This document shows positions 1 through 5,316 of a stretch of DNA of 7,917 nucleotides, piece by piece. Numbering within the stretch: the stretch's first letter is position 1; the number at the start of each line of letters is the position of its first letter. The translations under genes were made by a program, and so were the position numbers. The DNA comes from Syntrophorhabdaceae bacterium (lineage in GTDB: Bacteria > Desulfobacterota > Syntrophorhabdia > Syntrophorhabdales > Syntrophorhabdaceae), in contig JAOAFK010000126.1 of assembly GCA_026416315.1 (NCBI GenBank), positions 1-7,917 on the forward strand. The letters are read 5' to 3'. A model generated the notes under the pieces. It worked only from the letters and a program-made list of their open reading frames with translations, was not told where the DNA came from and did not search any database.

Positions 1-19
1 AGATGTGTATAAGAGACAG
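1..19 (+). other. Tn5/Nextera mosaic-end adapter remnant (not genomic)
   Basis: The first 19 bases read AGATGTGTATAAGAGACAG, an exact match to the 19-base Tn5 mosaic end used in Nextera tagmentation libraries. It lies flush with the left edge, and an open reading frame is already running immediately after it. The simplest explanation is that an untrimmed adapter was carried into the assembly, so genomic sequence begins at about base 20. Any residue translated from bases 1-19 should be ignored. A genuine Tn5 insertion is unlikely because nothing else of the transposon is present. Confidence 0.95.
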
Positions 20-21
20 GC

Positions 22-261
22 CCACCTGTTGTGGCATGTATGGCCTTCTGTGTCCACAAAGGTAAACTTACAGAGCCGGCAGATGCTTTCGACCATCCTT
101 ATTGGGACTATATAAGGGCGAAGGTGTCGAGAAAGGCAACAGAGTTAAGGCAGCAGGGATTTTCAGGTATGGCAATGTTGCCTTATTCTGAACTCGAATA
201 TGGTGGGATTGTGGCAAAGATGAAGAAGCTTGAACCAAAGTTTAAAATAAGGGGTAAATAA
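22..261 (+). CDS. 3' end of an unrecognised Cys-containing protein (5' truncated)
   Basis: The frame is open from the adapter junction to a TAA at 259-261, giving about 79 C-terminal residues. The true start lies outside the window. A GTG at 31 and an ATG at 40 could serve as starts, but coding continues upstream of both, so I treat the gene as partial. The fragment begins PPVVACMAFCVHKGK, with two cysteines in a C-x3-C spacing. It continues with an aromatic stretch (HPYWDYIR) and a basic C-terminus (KMKKLEPKFKIRGK). There is no signal peptide or membrane segment in the visible part. I do not recognise the family. The cysteines could bind a metal or an Fe-S cluster, but two cysteines alone do not show this. 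It ends 8 bases before miaB on the same strand, so it is probably co-transcribed with it. Confidence 0.7.
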   Translation, partial: PPVVACMAFCVHKGKLTEPADAFDHPYWDYIRAKVSRKATELRQQGFSGMAMLPYSELEYGGIVAKMKKLEPKFKIRGK

Positions 262-269
262 TAGACATA

Positions 270-1571
270 ATGAAGTTTTATATTGAAACCTTCGGCTGTC
301 AGATGAACGAACATGACTCGGAGAAGATGGCATATCTTCTCCGGGTAGATGGTCATATCCCTGTTTATAATATGCAGGATTCAGATATAATAATCGTAAA
401 CACTTGTTCTGTAAGACAAAAGGCAGAGCAGAAATTTTTAAGTCTCATGGGCAGAATTAAAAAGCTCAAGGATAAAAAAGGTGTCATTCTTGGTGTAACA
501 GGCTGCATTGCCCAGCAAGAAAAGGAATTTTTAAGAGATAAATTGCCTTATATAGATTTTTTACTCGGCACCTCAGCCATTCACAGGATAAAAGATGCAA
601 TAGAATGTTCTACAAAAGGTATATTTTTTTATGATTTTACTGAAAATGGCAATCCATCTTCCCTTTATATAAAGCCATGCGGTATGGAAAAGAGAGTCAA
701 GGCTTTTGTGACAATCATGAAGGGTTGTAATAATTTTTGCAGCTACTGTATAGTTCCATATGTAAGAGGTAAAGAAATAAGCAGGCCAAGCAAAGACATC
801 ATTGAAGAGGTAAAAAATCTTGCTGATAGTGGGGTGAAAGAAATCACCCTCCTTGGACAGAATGTAAATTCATATAATAAAGATACAGATGACATTTCCT
901 TTCCTGCATTGTTGAGAGAGCTAAACAAAATTGATGGTATAGAGAGGATAAGGTTTGTTACTTCCCATCCAAAAGACCTCTCTGAAGAACTTATCGCCTG
1001 TTTTGGTGAATTGAGTAAACTCTGCGAACATATACATCTGCCTTTTCAATCTGGTTCTGATAAGATTTTAAAGCTCATGAATAGAGGGTATACCATTTCA
1101 GAATACATTGAAAAGATAAATAAGTTAAAGAAGGCATGCAAAGATATCGCAATAACTGCAGATTGTATTGTAGGATTTCCTGGAGAAGATGAAAAAGATT
1201 TTAATGACACCCTTAATTTGATAAAGCATATTGAATTTGATGGGATTTTTTCTTTTGCATATTCAAAAAGAAAATATACTGAGGCTGCAAATTTAGCTGA
1301 TGAGGTTCCACGAAAGCTTGCCCTCGAGAGGCTTTCACATCTCCAGTCCATTCAAAAGGACATTACATTAAAAAAGAATAGGGCGATGGAGGGTAGAATC
1401 CTTGAGGTGCTTGTTGAAGGCAAAAGTAAAAATTCCCATGAAGAGATAACAGGTAGAACAAGACACAACAAGATTGTGAATTTCAAAGGAGGCGCTGATA
1501 TGACAGGCAGACTGGTTAATGTGAAGATTACCAAGGGCTATGCAAATTCTTTAAGAGGTGAAAGAATTTAA
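270..1571 (+). CDS. miaB: tRNA-2-methylthio-N6-dimethylallyladenosine synthase MiaB
   Basis: MiaB is a cytoplasmic radical SAM enzyme with two Fe-S clusters. It converts i6A37 to ms2i6A37 in tRNAs reading UNN codons, acting after MiaA. The 433-residue product has the full family layout. The N-terminal UPF0004 domain carries cluster-binding Cys10 (ETFGCQMNEHDSE), Cys46 (NTCSVR) and Cys79 (TGCIAQQ). The radical SAM motif KGCNNFCSYCIVPYVRG supplies Cys153, Cys157 and Cys160. The motifs GQNVNSY (196-202), TSHP (231-234), HLPFQSGS (256-263) and GFPGE (302-306) follow, and a TRAM domain spans roughly 370-433. The start is fixed by conservation, since KFYIETFGCQMN begins right after Met1. The only purine-rich ribosome site (AGGGG, 250-254) is some 15 bases upstream, so re-initiation from the preceding stop is plausible. 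One oddity is YSKRKYTEAA at 331-340, where MiaB proteins usually have YSxRPGTxAA. The related MtaB and RimO families are less likely given the NTCSVR, GQNVNSY and HLPFQSGS signatures. Confidence 0.97.
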   Translation: MKFYIETFGCQMNEHDSEKMAYLLRVDGHIPVYNMQDSDIIIVNTCSVRQKAEQKFLSLMGRIKKLKDKKGVILGVTGCIAQQEKEFLRDKLPYIDFLLGTSAIHRIKDAIECSTKGIFFYDFTENGNPSSLYIKPCGMEKRVKAFVTIMKGCNNFCSYCIVPYVRGKEISRPSKDIIEEVKNLADSGVKEITLLGQNVNSYNKDTDDISFPALLRELNKIDGIERIRFVTSHPKDLSEELIACFGELSKLCEHIHLPFQSGSDKILKLMNRGYTISEYIEKINKLKKACKDIAITADCIVGFPGEDEKDFNDTLNLIKHIEFDGIFSFAYSKRKYTEAANLADEVPRKLALERLSHLQSIQKDITLKKNRAMEGRILEVLVEGKSKNSHEEITGRTRHNKIVNFKGGADMTGRLVNVKITKGYANSLRGERI

Positions 1572-1576
1572 ACAGT

Positions 1577-1585
1577 AAAGGAGGT
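1577..1585 (+). promoter_or_regulatory. Strong Shine-Dalgarno for the DUF151 gene
   Basis: AAAGGAGGT lies in the 19-base gap after miaB, 5 bases before the ATG at 1591. It is a near-perfect anti-16S match and supports both the start choice and independent initiation at this gene, unlike the overlapping genes further downstream. Confidence 0.85.
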
Positions 1586-1590
1586 ATAAA

Positions 1591-2088
1591 ATGTTGAAGG
1601 AGATGAAGGTTGCGGGAATAACCGTTGACCCTTTTACAAACACGCCCATTGTACTTTTAAAGGACCTCGAGGATAAAGATGTACTTCCAATCTGGATTGG
1701 ACTCCTTGAGGCATCTAGCATTGCCACTGCCTTGGAAAATATCAAGACGCCAAGACCCATGACGCACGACCTGATAAAGAATATCCTTGAACATCTTGAT
1801 GTGAAGGTTGTGAAGATCGAGGTGAACGATTTAAGGGACAACACATATTATGCTTTGATACACCTTGATGTGAACAATAAGAGATTGACTATTGATTCCC
1901 GTCCGAGTGATGCCATAGCCATTGCCATAAGGGTTGGAGCACCTATATTTGTTGAAGAAAGCGTCATTAAAAAATCATCAAAGGTAGACCTTGAAGGTAA
2001 AGGAGACAAAGTGGTTACAGATTCAAGTGAATGGGAGGATATACTGGAAAATCTCTCTACCGATGATTTCGGTAAATATAAGATGTAA
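1591..2088 (+). CDS. Bifunctional nuclease domain protein (DUF151/BFN)
   Basis: This 165-residue protein belongs to the BFN/DUF151 family. Some plant and bacterial members have been reported to have nuclease activity, but the physiological role in bacteria is not well established. Family hallmarks are visible: an N-terminal strand MKVAGITVDPFTNTPIVLLKD, then LPIWIGLLEASSIATALE (about 32-49), TPRPMTHDL (53-61) and the highly conserved DSRPSDAIAIAIRVGAPIFV (about 102-121). An acidic, Ser-rich tail follows, ending in SSEWEDILENLSTDDFGKYKM, which resembles the tails of full-length members. The length matches the usual 150-200 residues, and no signal peptide or membrane segment is seen. It follows miaB by 19 bases and precedes the PHP gene by 9, so it sits inside the operon. 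The family assignment is secure; nuclease activity is an inference from the family. Confidence 0.93.
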   Translation: MLKEMKVAGITVDPFTNTPIVLLKDLEDKDVLPIWIGLLEASSIATALENIKTPRPMTHDLIKNILEHLDVKVVKIEVNDLRDNTYYALIHLDVNNKRLTIDSRPSDAIAIAIRVGAPIFVEESVIKKSSKVDLEGKGDKVVTDSSEWEDILENLSTDDFGKYKM

Positions 2089-2097
2089 GAGTAAGGG

Positions 2098-2757
2098 ATG
2101 ATAGATCTGCACACACATTCCCTTTTAAGTGACGGTGAGCTTTTGCCATCTGAGCTTGCAAGAAGGGCCCGGGTTCTGGGTTATACTATAATAGGCATTT
2201 CAGACCATGTGGATACCACAAACTTCGAGCATGTAGCCACATCTATAATAAAACTTGTAAAAAAGACAAATTTCTATAGTGATATAGCAATAGTTCCAGG
2301 TGTTGAATTAACCCATGTCCCACCTGGATTGATAAAAGAACTGATTAACGAGATTAGAAAAATAGGTATTGGCTATGTAGTAGTACATGGAGAGACCATT
2401 TCAGAGCCTGTAAAACTTGGAACGAACAGAGAGGCAATAGAGGGAGGAGCAGATATCCTTGCCCATCCCGGCATAATAACCGAAGAGGATATGACCCTTG
2501 CAGCGAAGAACGGAACTTTAATTGAGATCAGCGCAAGAAAAGGCCACTGCCTTACCAACGGTCATGTGGCAAAGCTTGCAAAAGAGAAGAATGCAAAGCT
2601 CATAATAGATACAGATGCACACAGCCCCTCTGATTTGATTACAGATGAGCATGCAAAAAAGGTTGTAATCGGTGCTGGACTCACCGAAGATGATTTTTTC
2701 ACCATGCAGAAAAATGCTCAAGAGCTTGTAAAAAAGGTGATGGATAGAATTTTATGA
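2098..2757 (+). CDS. PHP-domain phosphoesterase, histidinol-phosphatase-like
   Basis: This 219-residue protein is a compact PHP-superfamily metal-dependent phosphoesterase. The N-terminal motif MIDLHTHSLLSDG supplies His5, His7 and Asp12, and it fixes the start at 2098 because it begins at Met1. The remaining probable metal ligands are His37 (GISDHVD), Glu70 (PGVELTH), His97 (VVHGE), His123 (ILAHPG) and Asp173/His175 (DTDAHS), so the trinuclear metal site appears intact. The last codons overlap hisC by 4 bases (ATGA). This suggests, by context only, that the enzyme could supply histidinol-phosphate phosphatase activity, the step right after HisC. It is shorter than typical HisK-type phosphatases (about 250-270 residues), so another phosphoester substrate remains possible. 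A weak purine-rich stretch (AAGAGTAAGGG) precedes the ATG. Confidence 0.9.
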   Translation: MIDLHTHSLLSDGELLPSELARRARVLGYTIIGISDHVDTTNFEHVATSIIKLVKKTNFYSDIAIVPGVELTHVPPGLIKELINEIRKIGIGYVVVHGETISEPVKLGTNREAIEGGADILAHPGIITEEDMTLAAKNGTLIEISARKGHCLTNGHVAKLAKEKNAKLIIDTDAHSPSDLITDEHAKKVVIGAGLTEDDFFTMQKNAQELVKKVMDRIL

Positions 2758-3821
2758 ATATTGATATAGACAGAGGTATAAAAGAAATACCCCATTATCC
2801 AAAGGCATTGGCATATGGAGATAGCGATGGCTGGGTGAGACTTGCCTCAAATGAAAATCCTTATCCGCCCTCAAAGGCGGTGCTTGAGGCTATTCTTGAT
2901 GCCTTATTCGGTATTACCAGATACCCTGGTGGTGAATTTGAATTAAAACAATCAATAGCAAAAAAATTTGGAATCAAGGCTGAACAGGTTGTATTAGGTG
3001 ACGGTTCAGATGAAGTCATTGAGATGATACTGAAGGCATCAAGGCATAAAGAAAAAAAGGGGGTTATAATCACAGAGCCAGCATTTGCATTTTATTCAAT
3101 AGCATCAAAGATATACGGCTATAATGTAAAAATGGTGCCCCTTAAAAACATGAAAGTTGACCTCGATGATATAAAAGATGCCATAGACGCAAACACAAGG
3201 ATAATATTTTTAAATAATCCTTTAAATCCCACAGGCACAATTTTTAAAGAGAATGAATTTGAAGACTTTATAAAAGATATTCCTTCCAATATCATTGTGG
3301 CAGTTGATGAAGCATACGGAGAATTTGTCACAGACAGAGATTTCCCCCAATCATTGAGATATATAGATGATCATCCTGTTTTAATCTTGAAAACCTTTTC
3401 AAAGGCCTATGCACTGGCAGGTTTGAGAATAGGTTATTGTATAGGTGAGGCATCTCTTATATCCTATCTCGAAAGAACTAGGCAACCCTTCAGCATCAAC
3501 TCCATAGCCCTTGTAGCAGCAAGGGCAGCTTTATCAGATGAAGATTATCTAAAGGCAATCCTTGAGAATAATACAAGAGAAAAGGCATTTTATTACAGGG
3601 CATTTCATAATTTATCTCTGGAGTATATACCCACTGAGGCAAACTTTATCCTTGTAAAGATAGGCAAAGATGCAGAAAGCATCACAAAAAGACTATTTGA
3701 GGAGAAGATACTTGTAAGATGGATGGGTGCCTATGGACTGCCTGAATATATAAGGGTAACAATTGGCAGACCAGAGGAAAATAAAAGATTTATGGAGGCA
3801 TTAATAAGAATAATTAAATGA
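2754..3821 (+). CDS. hisC: Histidinol-phosphate aminotransferase HisC
   Basis: HisC is a PLP-dependent class I/II (fold type I) aminotransferase that interconverts imidazole acetol phosphate plus glutamate with histidinol phosphate plus 2-oxoglutarate in histidine biosynthesis. The 355-residue length is typical. Visible motifs are LASNENPYPPS (30-40), RYPGGEFELKQSIAKKFG (56-73), GDGSDEVIE (82-90), NNPLNPTG (154-161), VDEAYGEF (184-191) with the PLP-ring Asp185 and Tyr188, and TFSKAYALAGLRIGY (214-228), which carries Schiff-base Lys217 and phosphate-binding Arg225. The substrate-carboxylate Arg is expected at Arg334 (EYIRVTIG). The start overlaps the PHP stop in ATGA, and the end overlaps the cmk start in the same way, so translation is probably coupled. 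Family members can also act on phenylalanine or tyrosine precursors. The neighbouring PHP phosphatase-like gene favours the histidine role, though no other his gene is in the window. Confidence 0.95.
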   Translation: MNIDIDRGIKEIPHYPKALAYGDSDGWVRLASNENPYPPSKAVLEAILDALFGITRYPGGEFELKQSIAKKFGIKAEQVVLGDGSDEVIEMILKASRHKEKKGVIITEPAFAFYSIASKIYGYNVKMVPLKNMKVDLDDIKDAIDANTRIIFLNNPLNPTGTIFKENEFEDFIKDIPSNIIVAVDEAYGEFVTDRDFPQSLRYIDDHPVLILKTFSKAYALAGLRIGYCIGEASLISYLERTRQPFSINSIALVAARAALSDEDYLKAILENNTREKAFYYRAFHNLSLEYIPTEANFILVKIGKDAESITKRLFEEKILVRWMGAYGLPEYIRVTIGRPEENKRFMEALIRIIK

Positions 3822-4486
3822 AAAAGGGCCTTATAATAACCATAGATGGTCCAAGTGGAGCAGGGAAGAGCACCATAGCAAAAAGGATCGCAGAGAGATT
3901 GAACTACAGATATATTGATACAGGGGCAATGTATAGAGGTGTGGCGTATGCTTTCAAACACTATGGACTATCAGATAAAACTGAAAACGGACTTGAAGAT
4001 TTCTTAAAAGGTCTTCCCATTGAATTCCATTTTGAAAATAATGCCGTTGTTATTTTTAATGGCTGCGACATAACTGAAGATATAAGAACCCCAGAAATAT
4101 CCATGCTTGCGTCAAAACTGTCACAGAACAGAACTGTCAGGGAGTTTTTAACACAAAAACAGAGGGAAGAAGGCGCTTCAGGTGGGGTTGTCCTTGAAGG
4201 CAGAGACACGGGAAGTGTAGTATTTCCAAATGCGGATATAAAATTTTTTCTTGATGCCCATGATGAAGAGAGGGTAAAAAGGAGATTTTTAGAGCTTAAG
4301 ACAAAAGGAATGGATTTAAATATGGAACAATTAAAAGCTGAAATGAAAAAAAGGGATAAAGATGATTCTGAAAGAGAGATTGCACCCCTTAAAATTCCGG
4401 ACGGTGCTATTTACATAGATACTACGGGACTTGATATAGACACCGTTACAGAGAAGCTTCTATCTTATATAAGAGAGAGATTATGA
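3818..4486 (+). CDS. cmk: Cytidylate kinase
   Basis: Cmk is a cytoplasmic P-loop kinase that phosphorylates CMP and dCMP with ATP, recycling nucleotides from RNA turnover and lipid synthesis. The 222-residue product matches the usual 220-230. It has the P-loop GPSGAGKST (11-19), the NMP-site motif YIDTGAMYRGVAY (32-44), the bacterial Cmk-specific insert region (about 60-125), EGRDTGSVVFPNAD (127-140; most homologues have EGRDIGTVVFPDA) and the lid/arginine motif KKRDKDDSEREIAPLK (177-192). It overlaps hisC by ATGA and ispH by ATGA. A GGAGG at 3794-3798 is about 19 bases upstream of the start, too far for ordinary initiation, which fits coupling from hisC. Cmk upstream of ispH and rpsA is a recurrent bacterial arrangement. 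Confidence 0.97.
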   Translation: MKKGLIITIDGPSGAGKSTIAKRIAERLNYRYIDTGAMYRGVAYAFKHYGLSDKTENGLEDFLKGLPIEFHFENNAVVIFNGCDITEDIRTPEISMLASKLSQNRTVREFLTQKQREEGASGGVVLEGRDTGSVVFPNADIKFFLDAHDEERVKRRFLELKTKGMDLNMEQLKAEMKKRDKDDSEREIAPLKIPDGAIYIDTTGLDIDTVTEKLLSYIRERL

Positions 4487-5307
4487 TAGAAGTGTATAAA
4501 ACAAAAAATATTGGTTTTTGTTTTGGCGTTAAAAGGGCAATAAAAATGGTTCTCAAAGAGGCCGAGAAAGGAAATGAAAAGATTCATACAATCGGTCCTA
4601 TAATCCATAATCCCCAGATGGTTGAGATGCTTGCAGATAAAGGCATAAAACCTGTAACGGACATAAAAGACATCAACGATGGTATTGTTGTTTTTAGGAC
4701 ACATGGTATTAGAAAAGAAGAGGAGGAATATATAAAACGAAAAGGTTTGAAATACATTGATGCAACATGCCCGTTTGTAAAAAAAGTAAGAAGATATGCC
4801 ATAATGTTGAAAAAAATGGGTTATAAAGTAGTAATAGTAGGTGAGAGAGAGCATCCTGAGGTTAAAAGTGTATTGAGTTATTTGGATAATGATGGTATTG
4901 TATTACAGAAACCCGATAAAGTAGATTTTAGAAAGATCGGGGTTGTAAGCCAGACAACCCTTGAAAAAGAGTATGTTCTGGATATTGTGAAAGAACTTTT
5001 AAAGGAGGCAAAGGAACTCCGCTTTTTCGATACCATTTGTGATAATACCTGGATAAGAAAGCAGGAAGCCTCAAGACTTGCGCAAGAGGTGGATTTAATG
5101 ATAATTGTAGGTGGAAAAAATAGTTCAAATACCACAAAATTATATGAGAAGGTAAAGAGAATTCAGCCAAGGACATATCATATAGAAACAGATAAAGATA
5201 TGGAAAAGGATTGGTTTAAAGATATAAAAAGAGTTGGTATAACAGGAGGGGCATCCACTCCTGATTTTTTAATAGATATGGTGGAACGGCAGGTAAAAAA
5301 TTTTTAG
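4483..5307 (+). CDS. ispH: 4-hydroxy-3-methylbut-2-enyl diphosphate reductase IspH
   Basis: IspH (LytB) is the final enzyme of the MEP isoprenoid pathway. It reduces HMBPP to isopentenyl and dimethylallyl diphosphate using a [4Fe-4S] cluster. The 274-residue protein has the three cluster cysteines: Cys13 (GFCFGVKRA), Cys96 (DATCPFV) and Cys186 (DTICDNTW). Substrate-site residues are also recognisable: His42 (IIHNPQ), His74 (RTHG), His124 and Glu126 (REHPEV), the SQTTL threonines (156-160), SSN (214-216) in GGKNSSNT, and Ser258 in GITGGASTPDF. Around the third cysteine the sequence is CDNTWIRKQEA, where CxATxxRQxEA is commoner; the spacing is kept. The start overlaps cmk in ATGA, with a purine-rich GAGAGAGA just upstream. 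The gene ends in TAG 9 bases before rpsA, and the two genes are in the same frame. It implies that the organism makes isoprenoids by the MEP route. Confidence 0.97.
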   Translation: MIEVYKTKNIGFCFGVKRAIKMVLKEAEKGNEKIHTIGPIIHNPQMVEMLADKGIKPVTDIKDINDGIVVFRTHGIRKEEEEYIKRKGLKYIDATCPFVKKVRRYAIMLKKMGYKVVIVGEREHPEVKSVLSYLDNDGIVLQKPDKVDFRKIGVVSQTTLEKEYVLDIVKELLKEAKELRFFDTICDNTWIRKQEASRLAQEVDLMIIVGGKNSSNTTKLYEKVKRIQPRTYHIETDKDMEKDWFKDIKRVGITGGASTPDFLIDMVERQVKNF

Positions 5308-5312
5308 GGGGA
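5306..5312 (+). promoter_or_regulatory. Shine-Dalgarno for rpsA, overlapping the ispH stop
   Basis: AGGGGGA begins inside the ispH TAG stop (5305-5307) and lies 4 bases before the rpsA ATG at 5317. A clear ribosome site fits strong, partly independent initiation of an abundant ribosomal protein gene. Confidence 0.7.
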
Positions 5313-5316
5313 ATAA

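Noticed and set aside
1..60. Transposon end or insertion site at the left edge.
   Set aside because: Only the 19-base mosaic end is present, with no transposase or target duplication. A sequencing adapter explains it better.
1046..1351. Antisense ORF of about 100 codons within miaB, and similar minus-strand ORFs elsewhere (for example 4465-4854 and 7641-7895).
   Set aside because: They lie wholly within conserved + strand genes, have no recognisable domains or ribosome sites, and their composition is what the reverse strand of AT-rich coding DNA gives.
1666..1673. Palindrome CCTCGAGG within the DUF151 gene.
   Set aside because: It is a single 8-base perfect palindrome inside coding sequence with no partner site; chance occurrence is likely.
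5205..5260. Possible internal promoter for rpsA (TTGGTT followed by TATAAC within ispH).
   Set aside because: The spacing is about 21 bases, too long for a sigma-70 promoter, and AT-rich hexamers of this kind are expected by chance here.
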